A stretch of DNA of 64,000 nt, taken from NCBI RefSeq assembly GCF_017591435.1, contig NC_059289.1:11074426-11138425 (forward strand), given 5' to 3'. Each line of letters begins with the position of its first letter. The stretch's first letter is position 1. A program made the position numbers and the translations under genes. The stretch is from Portunus trituberculatus. Lineage: Eukaryota; Arthropoda; Malacostraca; Decapoda; Portunidae. Shown one piece after another: positions 24,473-64,000 of this stretch. Below the pieces are notes generated by a model. It saw only the letters and a program-made list of their open reading frames with translations. It was not told the origin of the DNA and made no database searches.

Positions 24473-24560
24473 CTTGGCGGGCAGCGTCTGGCTATCTGGC
24501 GGCTGGCTCTGCTGCGCCTCTCCTCTCTCGTGGTCGTAACAAGCCAAGTGAAAAGAAACG
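24473..24560 (-). other. fax: Probable noncoding 5' exon of fax-B
   Basis: Minus-strand block ending in GCCAAG followed by GTGAGTTG; counterpart of 17538-17600. Its upstream limit is unknown. Confidence 0.5.
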
Positions 24561-26890
24561 CACGAACTGGTAACTATGTGCCTGACATCGGCCGCGCACC
24601 ACCACAACTTGCCTTTTTTAACCATTTAACTTATCTAATCTTCCTCTACAGATGAAAGTGACATTTCTGACTATGGACAAATATGAAGAGAGAAGAATTT
24701 ATGGTTTTAACCATCTATGTAATGATTTGTTTGATTACTTTCACTGACTGCAATTGAAGGCCTTTTCAGCATCACTGGCATTTCCGCTTCTTTTATACTA
24801 TACCACCTGTGGTTGCCTTTGACGTTTGCTGTAATCAGGGGTTGTTGTTGCGATGGAGAGGTGATGGAAGTGCGACTAGTGACTGTGCTGTGGTGGGAGT
24901 CTCCTGTATGGTGAATACTTAACCCAGGATGACTTGACCTTCAGAGTAGAGGTGAGAACCTTGCTGACTCATTATGACAATAGCTCTCGCGGCCGTCTGA
25001 AGCCAGAAGATATGCCGGTTTTGAGAGAGAGAGAGAGAGAGAGAGAGAGTGTAAATGAGCTCATAAGCAACCGTTATGACCATCTGATTGTGGTAGGTCA
25101 CTGCAAAAAACAAGAGCGTCGTTTGTGGAAGGGTAGGGGCACCATGAGGAAAGGCCCTTCCCCTTTTCTGACGGGGGATATACATACAGTATTTGTCTAT
25201 TACTATTTCACATTTTTTCAGCAAATTTTACTTTGGTGTTTGGTTGGATATGGTTGACACAGCTCTTAAAAGGCTACAGGATAGCATCTCACAATGAAGT
25301 TTTTGCAGATTGAAATAATGAACATGTTTCAAATTGTTCTTTACACAATAGATTTTAAGGAAGTACATTGTTCATTCAACAAGAAAAGGAACTTTGGGAT
25401 CATCATAATGTTATAAAGCCAACCATGGGAAATGCAGCTGAAGCAATGTAGGACAAGATACAAACAAAAGCCTCTTCATGGGGAAATGAGTGGATTTAAA
25501 AAACTATGGGAAGAAAGAAAAATTGTGATTATTTGTTGCCAGAAACAATACAGAATCACAAAAAAATATATACAACCTATTATAATCTATGCATATAAAC
25601 AGCACATTGGATTGTGAGGATAATCTGTTTCAGATAGACTCAAATTAAAAACAACAAACAACAATTCAAATATTTCCATCATTGTCTAAACTAAAATCTA
25701 TTTTTTAGCACCTTCTTTTCAAGGTTTCTTCATAATGCAGACCATAGTTTTTGCACTGTAGTCACAACATTGCAATGACAGTCATAAGATAATGTAGGAA
25801 ACCACAATACATGCAGAGAAGCCAGAGACACATGTAGAGTGGGATAGTCTGTAACTAAGGATGACAGAAAAGGAAAATTAACTCTGAAGTAGTACAAAAG
25901 GAAACAAAAGCTGGAGAGGATTGACTGACTGACATGTAGGAACCTGAGGAAGCTAGTTGGTGGTTAAGGCAAGAATAAGTGCAATGGTGGCCAACTGCAA
26001 GAGAAGAGAGGAACAGGAACAGAGATGTATGTTATGAGGGGGAGTGTTGACCACTGAGGACCTGAGTGTGGAATGTGACAGGTGAGGATGAGGGAAGCCA
26101 GCTTGTGACACCAGTAATAGTCATTGTTAGGAGAAAAATGTCAAAGAAGGTTAAAAGAGAACAGAGGGATTATCACAGTACATACAGTAACTATTCAACA
26201 CAGAACACATTTCTTACAGGTGATGGTATTCTGTATTTGAATGGTTGCTGGTTACTGTTTACTGGCATCAAGCTTGGCTGGAATGCAGAGGAGTCTAATT
26301 GTTGGGACCACTCAATTGTCAGACTGACAGGATAGTCTTGCCTTGAGCCCACATTCTGTCCTCATTATGTCCTCACTTCACAAAACCCTTTGGTTGTCTG
26401 GTCACCTCTTAAAACAGTTGAACAATCTTTGGCACTCAACACAAATTGGATCTGGACGTGAGGAGCTCTGGTGTGTGGAGGAAGCTGGTGTAAACACTGT
26501 TCGTTTGTTTGAGGCACTGAGGCTTCTTCGCTCAAGCTAACATTGAGCATCAGTAACTGTTGCTGCTGATTAAAGCAAGTCACAAATCTATTAACTAGGA
26601 CTTTTGTGGTCACTATCACTTCAAGGTGTTTCTTAGTAGCCCTCCAAGTCTGTTGTGCTGTAGAACACTAGCAATGGCCATCCTGTTGGAATTTTTAATG
26701 AAAGTGACAGAATGTATCTTTTTGAAACAGCACATAAACAGAAGGGTTATATGACAGTTTGAAAGCCTTTGATAAATACTTTATGAAATAAAAAATGTTA
26801 GATTCTAAATTATGTTTTAAGAATAATTTCATATTAGCAACAAAATAAAATTACGGACTTATCTAGTATATATTAACAACAATATTGAGA
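24560..26890. other. fax-B 5' flank and NUDT16 3' region; no additional gene
   Basis: Includes a (GA)n run at about 25024-25049. The short frames at 24934-25257, 25432-25617 and 26343-26619 have no recognisable content. The stretch below 26893 is expected to hold the 3' UTR of the Nudix gene. Confidence 0.5.
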
Positions 26891-26892
26891 AC

Positions 26893-32014
<5,122 letters not shown>

Positions 32015-32467
32015 GTTGACCGGCAGTCTGGCTTGACGACACACTACAATCTCCAACTCTTCATCTTACAGTCTGAGACACGCCACGTCCGTGACCTGGC
32101 AATAGTACTAACACTACCCACTGATCGGTGTTGTGTCAACTGTGATCTAAACGTTTGTTTAGTTTTACTGGATCTTGATCTTGCTGCTGCAGGGGCTCAG
32201 GACCGCTCAAGCTGAAAGCGAAAGTGACTGGCAACTCTAGTAGAGGACAAGACAAAAAGAAGAGCTGCCTTTGAGGAACTGTGTCCGATAAATTCTCATA
32301 AATGAAACCTTAACAAAATCAAAATGTTATATAAAACTATTGTGGCAGTACGTATGTTTGAGACCCCGACTTACTTGGCAAACATATATGCTTTATCATA
32401 CGTAGGTATTGAAGGCAATTATAGTAGTAAAAATTTACAGCCAGTGCACTGGTTCATAGCACACACA

Positions 32468-32471
<4 letters not shown>

Positions 32472-32538
<67 letters not shown>

Positions 32539-33495
32539 TAACGGGTCGAGTAACTAAAGAGGAGGCATTAGGGTCGGGAATAGGTAACGGGATGCGGTGA
32601 AAGGGAGGAGGAGGAAAAAGGGTACAGTATTATTAGAGAGGTTGCAAAACTGATGTCACAGTGATATGGGTGATGTGTGGGCTGGAAGGGAGGGTCGGAG
32701 GAGCTAGGATACTCATGCATGCAGTGAAAACAACTAAAAATACGTTTTTGATACCCCATATACACTCAATACATCCTTAAACCACCCTGGAACACTACTA
32801 AAACAATTTAAACCACCCCAGATATATCCTCAAAACACAAAAATCCATTATAAAAAAAGGCAAGATTACAAGGGAGACAGCTAAATATTGCGGCTTGACT
32901 CGATCTTACTCCTCTTCTACACCCTTTCTCCTTTTCATCTTCTTTTGTTTCTCCTTTTTCTTCCTTCTATTGCTTCCATCTACACACCTGAACATAGAAA
33001 CACATCAAAACACTAGCTATTAAGCAAAATATTGAGGAAGTGGAGCTGGAAGTGGAGTTAATAAGTATCGTGGCTAGACATGCTGCTCCTCTTCCTACTC
33101 CCTCTCTCCTTCCTTTCTCTTTATTCTCCTTTATTTGTCTTTTTTGTTCTACTGTTACGATCTACACACGTGAACTTAGAAACACAAGAAAACACGTAGC
33201 GATAATCAGATATTAGGCAAAATACTGACGAACGGAGTGGTTGAAAGAGAGACGCCAGTCCATTTATTTCATCTTGTTTATGATCTCATCTTGGTGGGCG
33301 GGAATAGGGGTGACTCCGCTAAATAATGTAAATAATTTTGAAACCACCTATAGAAAAAAAAAAAAAAAAAAGAAAAAAGAAAAACGACTGAATACTTGAT
33401 ATTTCATGATTTGATGGATACTTATTTAACTAACATCGAAAACATCAAAACATCCCCAGCCTAACTAGTAGTAAAGAAATGTCTAAATTAAGTAT
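32472..33495. repeat. Copy 3 (partial) of the GA-bounded repeat
   Basis: Begins with a GA array (32472-32535). From about 32830 it aligns with 2460-3090 and 8425-9060: CATTATAAA...AGGGAYA, C/T-rich tract, CACATCAAAACACTAG, AAAATATTGAGGAA, GGAATAGGGGTGACTC and AACATCAAAACATC. It has no lectin-like exon. Confidence 0.7.
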
Positions 33496-33499
33496 AAGG

Positions 33500-34368
33500 G
33501 ATCTATATTAATATTATAATTAATTTTGGAAGCAGCAATTTCTGGCCTTGGATCAAAGATAATCCAGAGGTCAGTCTGTTCCCCGTCCCCCGTCCCCTTT
33601 GCATTTTCTTCTGACACAACCTGTACACATGACTTAGCAGCAAGTTGACGTGATAAGAGGGGCGCTCCAGCGACCACTTCTCTAGCTTGACGTGAAAATT
33701 ACCGGTATTACTGTAGAAGACTGGCGATTTTTTTTTTTTTTTTTTTTTATTTACGCTCGTGTGCCCCAAAATAAATTACGCCCTGATCGAGCGGTTGTTT
33801 TTATTGCCCATAGAAAAAAAAAAAAATAAATAAATAAAAAAAACTGTCCATGGTTAGGCAGTCTTAGGAAAAATTGGGTTGCGTGAAAAAAAATAATAAA
33901 CAGTGCATAGAATGTATGTTGACACAACAAATTACAGACTAGTAGACACAGACACAGACTGGGTGAAAAGTGAGAGAGGAGTTAGGCAAGGACGTATACA
34001 TTGTCACCAAGGTATGAGAGAGTAAATTAAGTTTATGTGGCATTTCAGACATGTATAAGGTAGATATAAAGCATATATAGCTTGAATTCACTCTTTATTT
34101 TGAGTATATGAAAACTTTAGTATTTTTCCAATAGAATGAAAAGATAGAAAAAATGGTGTTGAGTTTGCTTTCAATGCAATGATATGTGTCACAGGTGCTT
34201 GTTGTGTTAACTGTTGTGATGTAATTTTCTTCTTGTCTCAATTCCATATTTGTGTGTGTCCTAGGGTACCTACATGTTGAACCAGATGTTATGATTTTTC
34301 AAGATCATCAAGGAGAAACAAAACACCTCTTCTGCAGATGAGCAAGACTCAGAGAGGAGAATACCGCC
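33500..34368. other. Region downstream of the glucosidase; no gene
   Basis: Contains poly-A and poly-T tracts (about 33353-33380, 33729-33748, 33815-33842). The expected 3' UTR of the GH31 gene lies here; a TTTATT word near 34093 would read AATAAA on the gene strand. Confidence 0.5.
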
Positions 34369-58429
<24,061 letters not shown>

Positions 58430-58572
58430 ATTTATTTATTTATTTATTTTATTTATTCTTTTTTTTTTTTCAAGAAGAAAAGTAATACAGGTAGAAGGAG
58501 GGAACGTTTCCATCACCATTTAGGATCGCGTGCCCACTCTGAACTCTGAAATGGATTAGACCGCTGCGAGAA

Positions 58573-59870
58573 TTAGCAATCCTGTGAGGTAAAGTTACTA
58601 CAGGAACGAGTTTTTCTTAAACTCGGCTCTTGGACGGCAGGGCCAGAGTGCATCAGCTTGAAAGGGAGGTCAGCAGTCAGTTCACCGCCAATGGCGCCAC
58701 AAATTAACCTCACATTTAAAGAATAAGACACAATAATACCCAAGGTGTCATTTACGTTCTTGCCAGTCTCTACCACAGTGGAAGACGCCAAGTTGGCTTC
58801 CTGATCCTTGACCTGACCGTCGAGGGCGATGCCAAAACGTTTTTGGTTTGAAGAAACAAGAGGGGTGAGAGAGAAGGTCTTGGTGTGGCTTGCACCAGGG
58901 TTGATGGGGCACCCTTTACGAGTTTCGAGAGAGGACACCACACGGCTGAAGTGATTACTGGTCATTGTGACTTCCACGTGCTGGACCACCTGAGCCTTCA
59001 CGGTCTTGACAGTCTTCTTTGACGCATTATTGATGTTTAGAGTTACCGTCAGTGGCTGTCCGTGGAAGTACACTTCTTGACTCAGAGAAATTTGTAATGT
59101 CAGTCTGCCAGGTGCGGTTGTGAATCCTTTGCTGACGATGGTCTGTGGTTGACGGAAATTGCATCCTCTCCATCCGGCCAAGATTTTGCGGACAGCGAAG
59201 GTGACGGAATTGCGTTTGCGGTACTTATCTTCTCTATGACCTGAGAGACAGAGCGCTAGTTCATAACTCACGCCCAGAGGTTGCGTCTGTAGGTGAAATC
59301 AGAAAGTTACGCATCAGAATTAATTTACAAAAAATAGAGCAAAAATATTTCTAACCTATATCGTATTGCACAGCATGAAACAGAAAGGATTACAATGGAC
59401 TCACGTCCATGTCGTTTCCGCTATCGATGGTGACAGAGGAAGGAGCGTTTTGAGGTAGAGCCACACTGAAGGCATAGGCGTTGGTCCCCAGAGACTTGAT
59501 AAGTCGTTCCTGAACATCACTAATTTCATTTTTTCCATCGTTGGGGGCAATCTGAGTGTTGACAAGCTCTAGTTCTTTATTGAAGTGAAGTCCCATCACC
59601 TCATCCTCCTCCCGTCCATAGCGGTAGGTGACCGCCACGCGGGCAAACACCCTCCTGCCACGGAGGTAGTCATTATCGACCACTACCACACCATCCACAG
59701 GAGAGGTGTGGCTGACGTGGTCAACGAAGTCTCGGTTAATGAGGTAAGCAGTAACTTTGCCTGAAAGGACAGTTCTTTGGTCGAATGGTGAAGAAAAACA
59801 TTCACATTTTCTTTCTTTTTACTAATTAACATTTTCTTTTTTACTGTTCTTTTTACATATATTTACCCCC

Positions 59871-59958
<88 letters not shown>

Positions 59959-59996
59959 TCTGAGATTTCTTCTTGAAAACTGTAATAGCCGCCACC
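58573..59996 (-). CDS. Arrestin, visual/beta-arrestin family, copy 1 (370 aa model)
   Basis: Exons: 59996-59956, 59760-59405, 59286-58573 (TAA). Arrestins bind phosphorylated, activated G-protein-coupled receptors and end signalling. Visible landmarks: N-terminal strand VAAITVFKKKSQNG; NGKVTAYLINRDFVDHVSH with the conserved R-D-F-x-D; VDGVVVVDNDYL; the finger-loop region TYRYGREEDEV; the N-lobe end ALPQNAPSSVTI; and C-lobe strands KKTVKTVKAQVVQHVEV and LGIIVSYSLNVRL. Exon 1 begins in phase with a missing first two bases, so the initiator is probably split as AT|G by an intron, and the upstream exon was not located. With that ATG the protein is 370 aa. The C-tail ends SCSNFTSQDC and is shorter than that of the neighbouring copy. 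A CT array (59875-59953) follows the exon 1 donor immediately. Confidence 0.9.
59875..59953. repeat. (CT)n microsatellite at the arrestin 1 exon 1 donor
   Basis: On the gene strand the GTGAGA donor runs straight into the GA array. Confidence 0.95.
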
Positions 59997-59999
59997 CTG

Positions 60000-60750
60000 G
60001 AATGATCTGTGAGGAGCGTCAGGGAGTAGTGCGCCAGACGTGTGTCACGAGTCTAAGTGGAGGTGGTTCAGGTGAAGCCCCGGTTATATTGGGAGCCACT
60101 GATCTTATTTGGCTGCACGGTGTCATCACTTTTCAAGGTGTTCATTCTAAACATTCAAATCCTATTAACTGGTGCTGAAGTGGAAGCCTTTTCTGTACTT
60201 GACCTTCAGTGAGTTACCCGGTCAGTGCACGAAGCACACAATACAACATTGATATTTACACGAATCCATGTGTTTTATAAAATAAATTTTTGTTATGTAT
60301 TTTGTTAGGTATTGCATACATGGGCGGAACAACACAAACAACCCATGCAACAGGTTTGATGCGATTCAACATTTTGATGTGATCTTGAAATGCTATCGCA
60401 AGAAAAAAAATATAATTGATATGAAGAAGTCACTAAATGAATACTACAATACCTCAAAATTTGTAGAAAGGATTGAATGACTCACAATTTCACCTCCTGT
60501 CAATCCGCGTCAACACGTCATCATTTCTACAAGTTTTGGTGATAACAACGAGACGAGTAGTATTGACGGGCAGGCGACTTGCCAATAAGTATTACACAAT
60601 GCTAGCATGGCTGTAATTAACGGCAAATATAATAATAGGCTACGTGACACTTTGTCTACCCAGGCTGAGAGAGGGAAGGGGGTGAGATTAGTAAAATATC
60701 AATTGTTTGAAGTTCACACAAAAAAATGATCTTCCAGTGAATGTCGGTAA
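60000..60750. other. Upstream of arrestin 1; no gene recognised
   Basis: Should contain the first exon (ending in AT before a GT donor) and promoter of arrestin 1. A 61-codon plus frame (60295-60480) has no recognisable content. Confidence 0.4.
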
Positions 60751-60754
60751 AAGA

Positions 60755-60990
60755 TTAAATTGTGGTGAGAAATCTGTAAGGTGTGTCAGTTACATAAGGA
60801 ATGGTTATAGGCTTGCGGTGTAGGGTTGGATGAGAGGTGCTTAAACATGAAGGTGGCATTGAGAAATTGAATAGGCCAGAAAGCTGCAGGATGTCCAAGG
60901 TTTTAAAGATTAGAAGGGTGTTTGCGAGGAAGTCACTATTTGTCGTTATTCTGATTATTTCCTTGTGGAGGGTATTCAAATTATAAGGGT
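60755..60990 (-). mobile_element. Non-LTR retrotransposon C-terminal fragment
   Basis: The minus frame LHKEIIRITTNSDFLANTLL and FKTLDILQLSGLFNF resembles the tail of Jockey/CR1-like reverse transcriptase ORFs (K-x-x-IRII-x-N, LFK-x-L-x-IL-x-L-x-DL). Confidence 0.6.
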
Positions 60991-61099
60991 GCTTAGAATA
61001 ATCGAAGATACGGTGTTACAGTAGGATACGTGAGGAAATATATGTTTATGATACAAGATTCTCATGATTTCTATTGGTACAAGATTTTTTTTTATCATT

Positions 61100-62025
61100 A
61101 TCATTTATATTTTCTTAAATAGGAGGGGAACGAGCCAAGGGCAACAAAAATTGGGATTAAAAGATAAAGGCCCACTGATCTCCCAGATTCTGAACAGGGT
61201 CAAAAGCATTAATCGAAAGTATGGGATAAGTTCCTTGAAATCTTTAAAAAGTTCAAGTCATAGAAAGGTGGAAAGGCATAGTTTACCAGAGAAAGGAATG
61301 AATGAATGACTAAGCATACTGGTTAACTGTAATCAATACTAATAAAACTTTTAGTATGTTTTTACCAACACAGTTATCAAATACCAGACTCTTTGTCAAA
61401 ATATGACAGTCTAAGGATATCTAAACAAACCTTTGTATCATGCTATCTTCTATTATTGCCCTGTTTATAAAAGTAAAGGAGAAAATGTTTTTTTTTTTTT
61501 TCATCCCCGCTGCTTTTTCTGTACAGGGAACATTATCTGCCCATGTATGGAATATTCTTCGCATGTATGAGGGCTTCCACTAATAATGTTTTATTAGATA
61601 GGATGGAATCAAAAGCTTTACGTCTAACAATTCCTCTTCTTTGGCTGACTGTTATCAGCCTTTTTCTCTCCGTTGCATTGTTGCATCTCTTGGTATCTTC
61701 TACCGTTTTTTGGTTATTACCTGCAGTCCTCCCCCTCTTCCCGTGGCCTCGCTGTACAAAACCTTCTTTCTCTCATTGAAACATTTTGTTCATCTCTCTA
61801 ACGCAAGAGTTAACTAATCTATACTCTTAATCATTCATCCCTTTCTCTGGTAAACTCTGGAACTTCGTGTCTGCTTTCATATTTCCATCTGCCGATGACC
61901 TAAACTCATTTAAGAAGGAGTTTCAAGACACCCCATTTTTTTTGTCTAGCTCTCTAGGCCCTGCTCGGATAGTGGCATATTTTTGCTTAATAATTCTTGT
62001 TGCCTTTGGCCAGTTTTTCTCTCTT
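61100..62025. mobile_element. LINE fragments, two orientations
   Basis: 61110-61310 matches the LINE 3' region in minus orientation. 61490-62025 is the ORF2 C-terminus and 3' end in plus orientation (MYGIFFACMRASTNNVLLDR, SFIPFSGKLWNF, DDLNSFKKEFQD), ending in a poly-A at about 62030-62045. Both are truncated. Confidence 0.75.
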
Positions 62026-62049
62026 CTATAAAAAAAAAAAAAAAAATTG

Positions 62050-62676
62050 GGCTAATGATAACACTTAGTAGATTACAAAGGTTGAATGGTGATTTTTTTT
62101 GGATTTCAATAGTATACTGCACATGGAGGAACAGAACATGCTGAGTGTTGGTAACACTACAAGCACTAAAGAAGAATGGTTGGTAACCGTGCAAGAATAT
62201 TGTGGGTGTTGGTAATACAGTAAATCTTAGAGAACGTTATGGGTGTTGGTAACACTGCAGAGTTATAAACTTTTGATAGGGAGTATGATAGACTATTTTG
62301 GGTTTAGATAGAATGCAGAAAGTAAAAGTGAATGTTGCTGGCATTGGTAACATTTCAGAGAGTTAAGGAGGATGTTGCAGTGTTGGTAAGAGCAATGTAA
62401 GAGGAAATGTTCCTGTCATGGTAACACAACAGCACAAAAGAGTTAAACGGTTTTGTATTGCTCAGTGGCTTATGATGGTTATTATACAACAGAGATGGGT
62501 GGGGGGTTGCCAATTTTATTAAATGAAAATAGATTTTCAACTTACAGAAAATTAGAAAACAAGGAAATAAACAAAAATTGATTAAAAGAAATACAAGTGA
62601 ACTGAAAAAAAATAATGCTTAATTAGATAAATTATGAGAAAATGGTCAGGAAAGGTAAGTATGTTCCGCTGCATGT
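62050..62676. other. Downstream of arrestin 2; degenerate TTGGTAAC repeats
   Basis: From about 62150 to 62430 the word GTTGGTAACA recurs five or more times at 40-60 bp spacing, a weak tandem array. No gene is seen. Confidence 0.5.
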
Positions 62677-64000
62677 CTAGTCGTCAGCGATGGACTCTCC
62701 GCGTCGGAGTTGAGAGAATTCTTCGATATCCATATCGCTGGACTGAATCTTGCGGAGGGAAGGCTTCTGGGTTGGATCAGGATGCATCAGCTTGAAAGGA
62801 AGGTCAGCAACTAATTCGCCGGCAATGGCGCCGCAGTTCAGCTTCACACGGAGAGAATAAGACACGATGATGCCTAAGGCGTCGTTGGGATTTTTACCAG
62901 CCGCCATCACGGTGGAAGACGCCAAATTGGCGTCCTGATCCTTGACCTGGCCGTCGAGGGCGATGCCAAAGCGTTTCTTGTTTGTAGAAGCGAGAGGGGT
63001 GAGGGAGAAGGTCTTGGTGAGGTTAGCACCGGGTGTAACGGGACATCCCTCGCGAGATTCCAGAGAAGACACCACGCGACTAAAGTGGCTGTTGGTCATG
63101 GTGACTTCCACGTGCTGGATCACTTGGGCCTTCACGCTTTTGACCGTCTTCTTGGAGGCGTTGTTGATGTTGAGATTAACCGGCACTTGTTGCCCGTGGA
63201 AGTAGAGGTCACGCTCAAGGCAAACCTCGAGGTTTAGCTTGCCGGGAGAGAGAGTGAAGCTCTTGCTCACGAGGGTTTGGGGCTGGCGGTTGGAACCTTG
63301 CGGGTTGGCATATTGAACCTTACGGACGGAGAAACAAACGGAATTACGCCGGTGAGGGCGTTCATCTTTGCGATCGGACACGTACAGCCGGAGGTCATAG
63401 ATCACACCAAGGGGCTGGGTCTGTAAAGAACACGAGTATATATTAATATTGTTATTTTATCTTATTTAATTTTCTTCTGTTTATATATTTATTAAGAAAA
63501 GGACGGGGCCTCCTAACGAAAACCATTCTGTTTGGCATAAGGAAACCGTTACAAAGAGATGTACTTTTTATTTCCGAACCGGGAAGTGTGCAATATGGAT
63601 ATAAAAAAAAAAAAAAAAAGATAAAATGCATATTTTAGCTTTAATTTTGATCTTGAAATTAATTTGTTGATATATATTTTAACATCAAACTGATTGTGAT
63701 GATATTTCACTAATATGTGAGTGTGGAGTGTCAATACGGATAAAGAGGAGGGAATTGAGAGCAATTAACACCTTGCAGCAGTCTTCATTCTCTGTTATTT
63801 TTCTTATTAAACAATATCTAAGTTATCAATATCTAGGTATTAGTTAGCAGTCTGTATTGCAGCTAGGGTATACATGTAATAGTTACTCACCGATGAATCA
63901 TCCCCACTGTCAATGGTGATGGAGCATGGAGCGTTTTCAGGCAGAGCCACATGGAAGGCATAGGCGTTGGCACCCAACTTATTAAGGAGTCGTTCCTGAA
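62677..64000 (-). CDS. Arrestin, copy 2, 5' part outside window
   Basis: Two exons are visible: 64000-63891 (partial, ending TIDSGDDSS before a GTGAGT donor) and 63420-62677 (247 codons and TAG). The intron position is the same as in copy 1. The C-lobe is clearly homologous to copy 1 (HGQQVPVNLNINNASKKTVK, KRFGIALDGQVKDQDANLAS, LGIIVSYSLRVKLNCGAI, GELVADLPFKLMHP). The C-tail continues with SSDMDIEEFSQLRRGESIAD, an acidic, Phe-containing segment like the arrestin C-tail that folds back on the N-lobe. The two genes are head-to-tail tandem duplicates about 3 kb apart. The N-lobe of this copy is beyond the right edge. Confidence 0.92.

Overview
This is eukaryotic nuclear DNA, most likely from a decapod crustacean. 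The evidence is the extreme density of long perfect dinucleotide and trinucleotide arrays (GA, AT, AC, AGT, AAC), the many broken non-LTR retrotransposons, tRNA-derived SINE heads, and split genes whose products are arthropod-like (a visual-type arrestin pair). The species is inferred, not proven. I reconstructed genes by joining exons at GT/AG sites with matching phase. No plus-strand host gene was found: every supported gene lies on the minus strand and so reads right to left.

Layout. 0-11.3 kb: repeat-dominated. It holds a tRNA-derived SINE at the left edge, a two-exon possible C-type-lectin-like remnant (828-1886), and a 2.4 kb repeat present twice (1.45-3.99 and 7.53-9.98 kb) with a third partial copy at 32.5-33.5 kb. 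Several minisatellites and LINE scraps lie between. 11.3-26.3 kb: a tandem segmental duplication of about 7 kb. Each copy carries a complete six-coding-exon gene of the failed-axon-connections (fax/FAXC, metaxin-like GST fold) family, 297 aa and 300 aa. 26.9-32.0 kb: a NUDT16-type Nudix hydrolase in five exons (205 aa in my model). 34.4-55.5 kb: a complete 19-exon, 914-aa secreted or lysosomal GH31 alpha-glucosidase with signal peptide, trefoil (P) domain and both catalytic aspartates. Its introns are filled with LINE, BEL/Pao and pogo/Tigger-like debris and microsatellites. 58.5-64 kb: two tandem arrestin genes. The left one is 370 aa if its start codon is split by an intron; the right one runs off the window edge.

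The genes do not form a pathway: RNA decapping/nucleotide hydrolysis, alpha-glucoside breakdown, receptor desensitisation and neuronal patterning or GST-like functions are simply neighbours. The common themes are local tandem duplication (fax pair, arrestin pair, lectin-like exon pair) and microsatellites that abut exon edges. The most interesting signals are a transposase-like helix-turn-helix segment in frame with exon 18 of the glucosidase, splice sites whose flanks are simple repeats, exon-specific divergence of the fax copies, a trefoil domain that appears to have lost exactly one disulfide pair, and an arrestin with a truncated C-tail.
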